A DNA stretch of 64,000 nt from Odontocerum albicorne (Eukaryota; Arthropoda; Insecta; Trichoptera; Odontoceridae). The DNA lies in contig OX463854.1 in the NCBI GenBank assembly GCA_949825065.1, positions 15,752,549 through 15,816,548 on the forward strand. The letters run 5' to 3'. Every line of letters starts with the position of its first letter. The first letter of the stretch is position 1. Below are positions 10,891 to 20,533 of this stretch, in pieces. Both the position numbers and the translations under genes were made by a program. Below the pieces are notes generated by a model that was given only the letters and a program-made list of their open reading frames with translations, was not told where the DNA came from and ran no database searches.

Positions 10891-11439
10891 CTGCCATTAA
10901 TAAAGTTAAACAATTAAGACATGAAACAAGAATTTAAGTGAGGTATTTCAGTTTAAAATTGTCTCGTTGAAGTCGTCCGTTTCCCGGAACATATATCCTA
11001 CTTTAATACTCGGAGGAGAAGGGATGATAGGATCAAAAACACCATTTTGCCCAGATCTCAAGTTCAGGAGAGCGAAATGGTTGTAACCTGATAGCTCTTC
11101 CTTTATCAGGCCGGTCATACGTTTTAAACGAGAAATCTCTTACTTAATTCTCTCTCTTCTCTCCGCTCATCCCAATTCATCAAACTCCTCTGAGTCTTTC
11201 CACCTCCCAGATAAATTCTCGCGTGACATCTTCAAATTGTCGAGGATATTCCTCGTTTCTTTTAACACGCTTCTAAGATGCTCATACGATACATGAGTAC
11301 TCTTGTATTTTTAGGGATAGATTTTTAGTTTGTGTTATTAAATTACTGTATGGAGTGATTAGAGTCAAATATAGAAAAATATCTGAGGATTAAAATAACT
11401 TAATGACAGATTTCTTCAGTAATCGTTCATTTATTCATT
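10891..11439. other. Nothing recognised
   Basis: A modestly GC-richer part at 10970-11280 has no identifiable coding or repeat content. Confidence 0.4.
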
Positions 11440-11600
11440 CGCAAGGTACCCTTCAATTGGTGATTCAAACATATTGAAGAGCGTGGCAAGAAGACATTTT
11501 AGTTTTATACACCATTTGTCGAGCCTTCCATCTTAGAATCAATTAAGTAGGTCTGGAATTCGCAGTTACGTATTGTCAATACTATTAAAGGCAACAACAC
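11440..11600 (-). mobile_element. SINE family C fragment, reversed
   Basis: It shares CAATTGGTGATTC, ATATTGAAGAGCGTGGC and the later CAATACTA word with the reversed copy at 48140-48305. It is the complement of the body at 55930-56100. It is diverged and 5'-incomplete. Confidence 0.45.
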
Positions 11601-11804
11601 TCGCACGTCTAGCAATTATTAGAATTATTATCAGACAACTTTTACTAGGCTGGGATTCTAGTTTTTTTTCGGGTTACATCGGAAAACGTACCCGAAACCC
11701 TCAGATGAAAGTCAAGCGTTTTACCAAATTTGCCACGAAGGGGGTCGTTCATTTATTTTTTTAAATTAAGCTGCAATATCGTGGCATTTAAATAAATTTT
11801 ATCG

Positions 11805-12240
11805 TTATATTTGCGTGGCACGTACATATTTACATACTATCACGCCGTGTCCCATGCAAGGTAGGCAGATATTTTTGGCCTCTTCCACATTCGTTAATTT
11901 CATTTTTTTTAATCTGTCAATTATAGTGGGTTTAAATCTCAGGTTTGCAATCTCTTGAGAAGATTTTACTCTCCAATCGGTGATGCGATTATATATAAAT
12001 TGCCATTTTTTTACTATTACTTTTAATATACATCTCATGATAATCTTCGATTCTTCATGTTTCTCATTCACCTTATTTCAAAATTTGGTCTACTTGATCC
12101 AGTAATATTTTCCTCCGTCTGCCTCTTTCTCGCATACGTTGTACTTGTGACTTTTATACTCGATTAGTCATTATTTTCTCATTCATTCTCTTCATATGCC
12201 CAAACAATCTTAACGCTCCTTTCTTTATCTTAAAACAACC
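11805..12240 (-). mobile_element. RTE-like LINE, 3' fragment, rearranged
   Basis: The block at 11830-11890 (ACTATCACGCCGTGTCCCATG...GGTAGGCAGATA) is the LINE 3' end in reverse. Positions 12090-12240 match the protein-tail region (CTTGATCCAGTAATATTTTC, then ATTCTCTTCATATGCCCAAA). The centre (about 11900-12080) differs from other copies, so the fragment carries an insertion or replacement. The 88-codon minus frame here is not a real gene. Confidence 0.6.
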
Positions 12241-12249
12241 ATGCATACA

Positions 12250-12337
12250 TTTCAGATGTCTTTATTTCACATTCATACCTTGACTTGTCTTTATTCCGCA
12301 TTCATACCTTGACTTGTCTTTATTTCGCATTCATACC
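12250..12337. repeat. 29-bp tandem repeat, about three copies
   Basis: ATTCATACCTTGACTTGTCT followed by TTATTCCGC recurs at 12271, 12300 and (partly) 12329. Confidence 0.9.
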
Positions 12338-14419
12338 GCATTCCAACATTACGCAATAGTGAACTCATAATGCTTAAACGTAGCGACACGCGATTACTAA
12401 ATAGTTGTGATTAACTTAAAGACCGCTAACAAATAGCTACGAAGACTGTAAGAAACTCTCCCGGAATATTCCTAAAATATCGGAATTTCCCCATACAAAG
12501 AAAATAAAATAATTGAATTATCTTCAAAGTGTTCTGGCTTAAACTTAAATTAACAGCGAGGGCGTCTTAATTGATCCGACTGGACAAGAAATGACTATTT
12601 CGCAGTTATTTTTTATTCAAAGACTTTTAAAAGCCAAGTTTGCCGCGAGAGTTTCCAAAAAGGTTAAATTCCTCCCCTTTGTATCTAGGAATAGGCACTG
12701 TCAGGGTTCGGTTAATTATTATATCCGCCTCAGTTTCTTGACGAGCCGAAATCTATTGAAATCGGTAATTGCTAATCACTGTAAGTATTAAGGTTTAATG
12801 CCAGTAGAAATAGGCATTATTCCATTAACAAACAATTATTTATTCAATGGTGAAAAAACAAACAGACTAGCATCCATAATGTACGCCCTAACATCTTACT
12901 TCGATTAAGTCGGGCAAATGGGGAAAGGATGTCACAAGTAGGGTTGCCAATGGCAAAGTTCCGAAAGCAATCGATTGAAAATTCCGCTTTTTTTAAACGG
13001 AGCAATTATTATTATATACGAGTATAATATTGAACTCCAGATATAAAATTTCAATACAATGTTGAATATTAACGTTCATTATGAGCCTCGTTGATAAACC
13101 TAATTTTTAACTAAAGGTATTTTTTAATATTTTTTGCGATTCCTGTCGGATGATTTTAAAATTCTTCCGCTGAAAATTAGACTGGGAAATTTTATGGGTT
13201 AATTGATAATTGAAGCTGAAATCCTCGAGCTAGAAGCCAAGTATTCTTCCCAACTACCAACCACGGCGGGCATCATTCAAATGATTAAATTGAATAAATA
13301 ATTAAGTAAAATTTAAGTTTACATTTTCATTGTTGTCATGCTTTTTTTTTAATAATTATAATTATTAAGTTGCTTAGTTATAATTAAATAGCCGAATCGA
13401 ATGACTTCCGTTACATTGTTAAGTATTTTTAAAAAATATTATTTTTTTTATTTGTTAACTGGACAAATATGTTACAGTATGTAATAGTAAATTTGGGAAC
13501 TTTCTCAACAGGACTTCAGCAATTGGCCTCAAAATAGTTTCAAATCGAAACTTTAAAATCGATAATTTTATTTGAAATATGGTAAATAATAATAAATGAG
13601 TGATGATTTATATTGCGCATCCAATTACCACCTCTTTAGGGTGAAAAAGTGCTTCATTCAACTTTATATTTCTTGAAATCTCTCAGAACTTCTTTGTGCA
13701 GAATAAATTTTATAGATAAAAATAGACACGTTGCGTGAGAGAATCGCAGTGTCATCTTCGCGCTGTCTTATCCTACATTAAATGTTCAAAGACGTACAAT
13801 TATTCTTGGCATGTCGGCCAGATGGTCTCACTCTTTTCAAAAATATATATTCCAGAGCAATTTTATAACGTTGTTGAATGTACTATGAACTCTACTGAAT
13901 TCAAGAACACTTATTGGACAATTTGTTTGAATGGGCGCATACATCAACATCATCGCCATCAACCCTACAGTACAAGATGGGTCTTGGCTGTATGTAAGAC
14001 AATCTGCCACATATATCTCTCAGTATTATTCACCTATACCTCATGATATCACTGAAGAAAGTTTTGATTGCAGGATCATATTTCCAATCGAAATAACAAA
14101 CGTCACTTAAGCTTACTCGTAAGATGTCAGTATGAATCTGTTACATTTTGGTTTCAAATAAAATTACATTCCAAAGGTCCTAAATATATACACCTTTAAG
14201 TATCCTTTGTTAACCTGTCACTTGGTAGCCCTGCGTGAACAGGGATCATATTGTTTACCTTACCCGCTGTAAGTCCCTCAATCAACGTTAACCATTTCAG
14301 AATCAAATATTCAGCCCTTAATAACTCGTGATAATCCCATCAACAATACACGCCGTGTGTTTATTCTGTTTTCCTGGCGTCAAGAGAGATAACATCTTAC
14401 ACGAAATTAATTTAATATG
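12338..14419. other. AT-rich, nothing recognised
   Basis: The open frames of 66 and 103 codons (12591-12791 and 13735-14046) show no known motif and no coding context. Confidence 0.45.
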
Positions 14420-14540
14420 CCTACATATCCTAGGGACCGGGACCCTTTGTTCCAGCGGTTGCAGGGTTACTTGAGCTGCCGGAATCCCGTGTCGCGCGAC
14501 GCGTCGGTCAACAAAGACCTTTCCGCGTAGCGGACAATAA
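14420..14540. other. CpG-rich pocket
   Basis: It contains CCCGTGTCGCGCGACGCGTC and CCGCGTAGCGGACAATAATA within AT-rich flanks. No gene or repeat was recognised. Confidence 0.35.
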
Positions 14541-14705
14541 TATTCGATTTATATGGGGATATAATTTTACGGGGCTTTATTGTCACTTTTCTTTTTTAAT
14601 ATAATATTGCTCTTAACCTAGTACTGTGTTCGTAAGTTGGGGATGATTTTTGTCAAAAATATTGGAGACTTTTTTGTAAATAAAAATATTAAACTCGATC
14701 TAATA

Positions 14706-14880
14706 AACTTCCGTGTCCTAATTGACTGCGGGTTCCATTCCTGCTGGAAACGTTTTTTTTAAAGGATTCCAATCTAAAAGTTTCTTTAACATATTTGCAT
14801 TGTATTGCATTACACTTTCATTGTCATTACACTTTCATCCTCATTACACTTTGTGCATTACACTTTCATCCTCAGTGAGA
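14706..14880 (+). mobile_element. SINE head fragment and a short CATT-type tandem repeat
   Basis: Positions 14706-14785 match the box-B side of the SINE A head (GCGGGTTCCATTCCTGCTGG) followed by its T-rich and AATCTAAAAG stretch. From 14795 to 14880 the word CATTACACTTTCAT is repeated irregularly about four times. Confidence 0.5.
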
Positions 14881-15099
14881 TACAGGCAAAAGCCTAGTTT
14901 ACTGGGGATACGACAAATGAAAGGCAACAAACCCAGATACATAAAAATTGTATGTCCATACCTGTGGTCTTTTCGCAAATTGTGTATATTTCTTGTCATG
15001 TGTAATAATAAATAAATAAATTGTATACTGTATAGTCTAGCGATTTTATTGACGTATGGTAATTCTTCTTACCAACCAAAAATTTGTTTTAAGAAGCTT

Positions 15100-15290
15100 T
15101 TAATAAAAACCAGATTAGAAGGCTTTATTTAAAAAAAAATAGGTACAATCGATAGTCAAACACTCAACCCTCCGGCCTGGAAGACAGGCGTCTTATCAAA
15201 TAGGTCACTGAGGTCGTCATTATGATTGATTGGAAGAAATTGCCACATGAAAATAAGTCTACTAGGATATTACGAATGTTTGACGCACTA
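15100..15290. mobile_element. two SINE A fragments in opposite orientation
   Basis: Positions 15100-15220 are the reverse complement of a SINE A head and its first body words (CCTCCGGCCTGGAAGACAGG, TCTTATCAAATAGGTCACTG). Positions 15225-15290 are forward SINE A tail (GATTGGAAGAAATTGCCACA followed by TGAAAATAAG). The pair forms a rough inverted arrangement. Confidence 0.55.
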
Positions 15291-15654
15291 ATATACTACA
15301 AGGATGATTTGAATATATTGTTTTCAATATAAAGTTCGGTGTTATTCACAGACCAAGTTTGAGGCTCGATTAAAAAATCTTATTCATTAAATAATGATTA
15401 TTCATTAAAAAAAACATTCCAACAAAATTGTTTTAGATATTTAATATTAATATTATAATTCAATATAAAATTGAAGAGAGTGCTTGGTTGTATTTTAAGC
15501 GACTTGGTGTTTGATTTATGAGATAGCAATGAACACTATCAGAATATTAAGGATAACTTTATTTGTTTCATGTATTTTGATTCTTTTGTGTCCATGTTTC
15601 TTCATAGCGGCATTCGGCGGGCATATTTTATTATTTTAATACGTCATTCTATAA

Positions 15655-16087
15655 CAATTAAGTGGGCTTATATTATCAGATGGCAATCTCGTCCAACCAA
15701 GCAGACTAAATTAAATAAAGTTACGTGATCGACAAAATATTCAAATAATTTATTTAGTGTCAAAATGAACAATTTAAATAAAAATGAAAGTGAGATATCA
15801 TCGATCAAAGGAAAAAGGAAGTGATGATGGAAACGAAAATGAAAACCTTATTGCTGTACAACAATTCCAACCATCCATCTAATACTGGGTACATCAAAGG
15901 AAAAAGGAAGTGATGATGGAAACGAAAATGAAAACCTTATTGCTGTACAACAATTCCAACCATCCATCTAATACTGGGTACATCAAAGGAAAAAGGAAGT
16001 GATGATGGAAACGAAAATGAAAACCGTGCTTATTGCTGTACAACGATTCCAACCATCTATCTACGAGTAATACTACATACATCAAAC
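15655..16087 (-). mobile_element. SINE family D, reversed, with an internal 89-bp triplication
   Basis: The reversed 3' tail (GCTTATATTATCAGATGGCA, then ATCTCGTCCAACCAAGCAG) opens the copy. TGAGATATCATCGATCAAAG marks its body. The unit from ATCAAAGGAAAAAGGAAGTG to ATACTGGGTAC is then repeated with period 89 (15804, 15893, 15982). The last unit carries an extra ten bases and ends near 16085. Confidence 0.8.
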
Positions 16088-16332
16088 AATTTTATTCCAT
16101 GGCAAATTTTACAAAACAATATTTTGTTTATATTCTATATATTTAGTTTATGTTTTCTTTTCACACGTTCTGTTTAGACAGAAATTCAACTAAGAAAATA
16201 TTTAAAAAATTAAGCTTATCTTGTTAACATGGAACTATTTTAATCCATGAAAATTTTCACACAAAATAATATTCGATAAAGTTTTCTTTCATCAGATTTT
16301 TAAAAAGTTTTTCAGTTCAGATTAAAACTTGA

Positions 16333-16410
16333 ATGGTCAATTGAAAGAGATTGTCACGTGGCAATAAGCCCATATTGTTGTACAGAATACAACGAAAGTA
16401 TAATGCAATA
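16333..16410 (+). mobile_element. SINE A 3' tail fragment
   Basis: GAAAGAGATTGTCACGTGGC, then AATAAGCCCATATTG, then TACAACGAAAGTATAATGCA is the family tail. Confidence 0.6.
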
Positions 16411-16861
16411 TTTAAGATCAGTTAAACTGGTTGGAAATGTCTTCAACGTAGCAGTTGGCTCGCTTATTAATGCAGACATATTTGACCTGATGAATTCCCT
16501 GTTGAAGGTCCCTGATTGATATGACCTGAAAGATAGATTGAGGTGACAGACCGGGCTACCTCGATCAGTCTTTTGGAGTTGGTATAGCATGGAGTGAATT
16601 GACTTCTTCTGGAGTGTAAGCAGACTAATGGCATGGTGACTTTTAAAAGTTTTCGGAAGTTTCCACTGTTAACAGGATATAAGATGATGAAATTGAAACG
16701 CGGGCGCCTTAGGAGTGATCTCTGGTCACTTAATGACGCCCAATTCTCCGTTTTCGACTGCAAACATTTTCTAAAAAGAAATTTAATATGTTTTTTAAAT
16801 TCCTCTTTTTTTATCTTTAAATAAAAAATCTGAAATATTGTTATAAAATATTGTAGAATGT
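16411..16861. other. Moderate-GC stretch with unrecognised open frames
   Basis: A 163-codon minus-strand frame spans 16467-16958. Part of it is the adjacent foldback element, and the rest has no motif that I know. Possibly an old element; not called as a gene. Confidence 0.3.
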
Positions 16862-17094
16862 ACAGTACCCGGCGGTAAGTAATACACATCGGGCTTAAAA
16901 AAGAGACTGTGGGCCATAATCGGCTAGCTTCGGCTTTGTAGAGTGTCGTCTCTGTCATTCATACACGTGTTCCGTCGCGATTTGTCAGTCGTTGTCAAGC
17001 GACAGAGACGACGCTCTACAAAGCCAAAGTTAGCTGATTATGGCCGATAGTCTCTTTCTTAAGCCCAACGTGTATTACTTACCGCCGGGTTCTA
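16862..17094. mobile_element. foldback MITE with about 90-bp arms and an 8-bp candidate target duplication
   Basis: The arm at 16866-16955 (ACCCGGCGGTAAGTAATACA ... GTAGAGTGTCGTCTCTGTC) is the imperfect reverse complement of 17001-17090 (GACAGAGACGACGCTCTAC ... GTATTACTTACCGCCGGGT). About 45 bp separates the arms. TAGAATGT flanks both sides (16854-16861 and 17095-17102). This 8-bp direct repeat would fit a hAT-type MITE. No coding capacity. Confidence 0.75.
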
Positions 17095-17148
17095 TAGAAT
17101 GTTTTTTGAATTGAATATGTTAAAAAATATTTTTGCGTGACATTTTCA

Positions 17149-17357
17149 ATCTCCGTGCCCTGAATGGTTAGCCGTTTTTCAACAGTGTTGCGCATTCATT
17201 TTCCGTTAGTGCCCATTTTTAGAGGGTTCTAGTCTGGTTTTCATTTAAGGTTTGCTAACACCTTTCTGGTCAGTTCACAGAGATTGACACATGTTAATAA
17301 ACTCGTCCGATTGTAGTGTGTGCAACGAAAATGTAATACATTACTATAATACAATAC
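17149..17357 (+). mobile_element. SINE family A, near full length, degenerate head
   Basis: Head-like CTCCGTGCCCTGAATGGTTA is followed by TCTAGTCTGGTTTTCATTTA, then GATTGACACATGTTAATAAA, then GCAACGAAAATGTAATACAT. This is the full order of family words. Confidence 0.65.
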
Positions 17358-18270
17358 ATTTTAACGAGAAATCTTGTAACTTTATAATTTACAATTATTC
17401 GAAGTTTTCAAATTATGTATTTATGTTCGAAGATTTTAACGGATACTGGCGTAAACGTATTCACATTACGGTTACGAGAGAATTCGAAAAGGTGTTCTTG
17501 ATATCACATTGAAGATACAGGCTAAAATTACTTCGAAACGTCGGCCATTTTTGGGGCTATCAAATATGATAATCTACCAAAATGTGTGTGTAACATAATA
17601 CGATGTTTTTATTAAGAAGTATGGTTGCTGATTTGTAGTTTTTTTAACTCCATTCTAGATTTTTTACGATATAAAAGTGATTTTAATGTGTGATTATTTG
17701 ATTTTATAATACTTAACACAAATTATCTATATTTTTCACTTAAATGAGAAATTTCGACTCGAACCCGTGATGTAAATAATTTCAAAAGGATTAACCAAAT
17801 AAAATTGTGCTAATATTAACATTGGATAATGTATTGCATGGGATAATTAATAAAATTGTTATATTGGATAATGTATACAATGGATACTCTATACATATTA
17901 ACATTGGATAACGTATAGAGTTGTACTTATGTTAACATTGGATAATGTGGTGTATTACTTCTCCGAGCATCTAAAAAAAAAACAATCGACAAAAATGATC
18001 TTGAAAGTTCTCATTTTGAGAGCAGATAATTTAGGATTGGTAGTTTATATTCTAAGCGCGTATTTTCTAGGAATGTCGTTTGTGCAGAGTGGTATTGCAT
18101 TGTGACAGCGTTGTGACACCCCATGCCAACTGCATCATGCAAATCGGCTTTCTTAATAAGTGTATGTCGACAGATCGCCCGACCACAATGCAACCAATTT
18201 GTTTAATCAACTCTTTATTATAATCTGTGGAATGTTAGCGTGAATTCTTTCACTTCTCACAATAAATAAT
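17358..18270. other. AT-rich DNA with a weak PLE-type motif and local repeats
   Basis: Near 17508-17552 the words TGAAGATACAGG...CTTCGAAACGTCGGCC resemble the hammerhead-like core seen in the PLE copies and at 61917. Between 17810 and 17950 the word TTAACATTGGATAATGT recurs irregularly three or four times. No gene was seen. Confidence 0.35.
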
Positions 18271-18297
18271 AAAGAAACCCCATCAGGGGGTTTCTTT
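18271..18297. repeat. 11-bp perfect hairpin, 5-nt loop
   Basis: AAAGAAACCCC (18271-18281), loop ATCAG, GGGGTTTCTTT (18287-18297). The word ACTTCTCACAAT lies on both sides (18252 and 18298), so the hairpin sits between short direct repeats. Confidence 0.85.
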
Positions 18298-18299
18298 AC

Positions 18300-18352
18300 T
18301 TCTCACAATGGAATTCAAACGACGTCTCACTAATAAGGTCACTGTGGTCGTC
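18300..18352 (-). mobile_element. SINE head fragment, reversed
   Basis: GACGTCTCACTAATAAGGTC followed by ACTGTGGTCGTCG is the reversed tRNA-like head found at 15180-15220. Confidence 0.45.
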
Positions 18353-18399
18353 GATTAAATATTCGAAGTTAGTATTTTTTTTTATACAACATATATTAT

Positions 18400-18600
18400 A
18401 ATAATATTACGCCATATCTCTAGGCAGGTAGGCAAAGAGGACAAACTGACAGACTTTGCCCTTCTACATCCATACATCTCGTCATACATGCTCATCTATT
18501 TCTCATACTTGTAACCTTTCCCTCAGTAATATTTCCAACTATCTCTTTCTAGTTTTCTCTCTCGATTATATTTAATTTATCCTAGTAATACAAGCTAAAT
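18400..18600 (-). mobile_element. RTE-like LINE 3' fragment, reversed
   Basis: AATATTACGCCATATCTCTA, then GGCAGGTAGGCAAAG, then TTCTACATCCATACATCTCG, then TTTCCAACTATCTC follow the order of the better copies at 2716 and 24712. Strongly decayed. Confidence 0.6.
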
Positions 18601-18715
18601 TTTCAATAAGAGGATATTTAATTATCTAGGGGTCAAATTGATTTTCAAATAATTTTTTTTAAAGAATTACTTATTTATTTTGGACTTAGGTTTTGACAAT
18701 GTATTTCTACTAACG

Positions 18716-18957
18716 TAATTTATTTAACGCCAGGCGGCAATCTCTTCCAACTTATCAAAGAAAAGTAAATAAAGCAAGCCGCATGGTCGCAACAAAATAT
18801 TCAAATCTTTCAACAAAATATTCATCTTTATGAAATTTATGAACATATACATATTAAAGTAAAAACGAGATATCAATCAAAGGAAAAGGAAGGGACAATG
18901 GAGAGGAAATAAAAATCAGGAATGAGACACGTTATATTACTGACTAGAAATTAAGAG
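18716..18957 (-). mobile_element. SINE family D, reversed
   Basis: The tail complement CGCCAGGCGGCAATCTCTTC opens the copy. GATATCAATCAAAGGAAAAG and the 5' block complement CACGTTATATTACTGACTAG close it. Colinear with the copies at 24265 and 25880. Confidence 0.75.
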
Positions 18958-19039
18958 TTTTGTAAATTGTGTGCGCGAGTAATAAATTTTGATATTAAAA
19001 TCTTGTATCCATTTTTAGTGATAATCCTTAGCTTCGGTA

Positions 19040-19220
19040 GCATCCATGGAGCGAGCGGGCAGCGATACGGGCAAACGTCTCGTTAGCGGTATTCCCGTTA
19101 GCGGTAACGCGAGCTGACCCATTCGGCAATATTTGTCCCAAATGTCCACTTCTTCATTTCGGGCCCCGCCTCGTTAGCACCTCCCGCCGTGGAATTAGGT
19201 CCTTAATGATGATGGATGTC
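19040..19220. other. CpG-rich pocket
   Basis: Contains ATGGAGCGAGCGGGCAGCGA, then TACGGGC, and CCCGTTAGCGGTAACGCGAG. The word GTTAGCGGTA is repeated within 30 bases. No gene was recognised. Confidence 0.4.
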
Positions 19221-19583
19221 AGCTACGTCTCTAGTTTCGTCCACCACATAGCGGCTGTCTATTGCCAATAAAATTTCTCTTCTTATTTTTCAGGCGCACT
19301 ATACTGCAACGTCCTTCAATATTCTTTCTAATACTAATTTTAATATAGCATATCATTCAAGATACGTTATTTTCCTGCAAGTAAAATTTGGACGTGATAA
19401 AAATAAGATAAGTGAAGTACAAATGGGAGCTTTCCGTAAAATACGTGAAAAAATAATGTATGACAAAATAAGGAATGAATACATTTGTAAAGTATATTGT
19501 TTATAGTTAAGGCATTAACGTTGTGGAGGTTTAAAGACATTGTAATTTATTTTTATCAAACACTGTTTATTCCACTTTTTTGT

Positions 19584-19628
19584 GACGGTATAACCCTACC
19601 GGTTTCAAGGCTTTCACCTCATCTTCAG
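19584..19628 (-). ncRNA. hammerhead-ribozyme-like motif in PLE tail
   Basis: Minus strand reads CTGAAGA, then T, then GAGG-TGAAAG-CCTT, then GAAA, C, CGGTA-GGGTTA-TACCG, then TC. This has the hammerhead order: CUGANGA box, stem II, GAAA box, stem III, cleavage-site UC. One extra base sits before stem II and one in stem III, and no uninterrupted stem I is visible. It may be a decayed or atypical ribozyme. Identical to three other copies. Confidence 0.4.
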
Positions 19629-19649
19629 GGGAGTCTTGTTTGCGCTCCC

Positions 19650-19694
19650 CTGAAGATGAGGTGAAAGCCTTGAAACCGGTAGGGTTATACCGTC
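19650..19694 (+). ncRNA. hammerhead-ribozyme-like motif in PLE tail
   Basis: Same 45 nt as at 19584 but on the plus strand. A possible distal stem I is GTTT...CTCC upstream (19637-19648) with GGAG...AAAC downstream (19704-19713). It is separated from the core by an internal loop. Confidence 0.4.
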
Positions 19695-20060
19695 ACAAAA
19701 AAGTGGAGTAAACAGTGTTTGATAAAAATAAATTACATTTGTAAAGACTGCGGATTGAAAAAAAAGATGCAGAGCAAAAGTTGATTAAATTAGCATTGAG
19801 ATGTTTCGGTCACTTAGAAGGAATGCCAGATGAAAGGTTTGCAGATAAATAATCTATGGAGTGGTATAATAGGTACGAAAATTTTGAGAAAGCCTAGGAA
19901 AGCTTGACACTGTAAATCAAATTATGGCAAAAGGAAGAGTGAAAAACCTTTATAATAGGAAAGTATGCAAAGCTAGGTGTATGGATGTGGCAGAAGCGAA
20001 AGAGATGTGCCAGGATATAATGAAATGGAGATCCGTTTTATCTGCCTCAGCCAATATGTC

Positions 20061-20533
20061 CTAACATCTCTGAAATATAGAGCAGTTGTTTTGTTATTGA
20101 AGAAACTAACTCACCCTTGTAGTTACAATATTTATCTTCAATCTTATTTATTTTTTTAATGTTCACATAGTTCTACATACCTAAGAAGAACATCATATAT
20201 CAGCCGTCTTACTAGACTCCTTGCTTGTTCTGAGAAAGGTGACTATCATCCGCAAAATTCACATATAAACAATAACACAAATGAGAGCTGCAGTCACTAG
20301 TGAAATTTGACAACTATCAGCAAAAAATATATTGGCACAAACATTGAAACGCCTAAAAGCTGGGCATATTAGCATATAACCCAGTTCGTTGAAATTCTGT
20401 AAAAATGTCTTTGTGATTGTTCCTGCGCCGCGGCCCTGCAAATATAAAGTAAACTTAGTCACCTGTCATACATACACTTCACAAAGCATTTAGCAATCTT
20501 GCTGTATCAAATATACTATTTGATTATAAGGCA
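20061..20533. other. AT-rich, nothing recognised
   Basis: No feature is supported. The 67-codon minus-strand frame at 20259-20462 lacks motifs. Confidence 0.45.

Larger units (their letters stand above)
19493..19733. mobile_element. palindromic Penelope-like element tails
   Basis: A reversed PLE tail (19493-19635) meets a forward tail (19636-19733) head to head. The arms are close to identical and each holds one copy of the 45-nt hammerhead-like motif. TACATTTGTAAAG at 19480-19492 recurs at 19734-19746, a perfect 13-bp target duplication. The left arm extends further (to the terminal TATTGTTTATAGTTAAGGC) than the right, which stops at the AAAATAAAT word. No endonuclease or RT coding remains. 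Confidence 0.88.
19378..20060 (+). mobile_element. RTE-like LINE 3' copy split by a nested PLE insertion
   Basis: Positions 19399-19490 read EVQMGAFRKIREKIMYDKIR then NEYI, matching the 'EMRxLRRIxGxTRxDRIRNExI' motif after the RT of RTE-like elements. After the PLE insert, 19790-20040 continue with RCFGHLEGMPDERF and MWQKRKRCARI-type text in shifting frames, ending in a GATCCGTTTTATCTGCCTC-type 3' block. The two halves rejoin when the PLE and one copy of its target duplication are removed. Many stops and frameshifts make it a fossil. Confidence 0.75.

Noticed and set aside
13735..14046. 103-codon plus-strand open frame as a gene
   Set aside because: No recognisable motif and no coding context.
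16467..16958. 163-codon minus-strand open frame as a gene
   Set aside because: It runs through one arm of the foldback element, and the remainder has no known motif.
18271..18297. Rho-independent terminator
   Set aside because: Hairpin plus short T stretch in insect-like DNA with no bacterial gene nearby.
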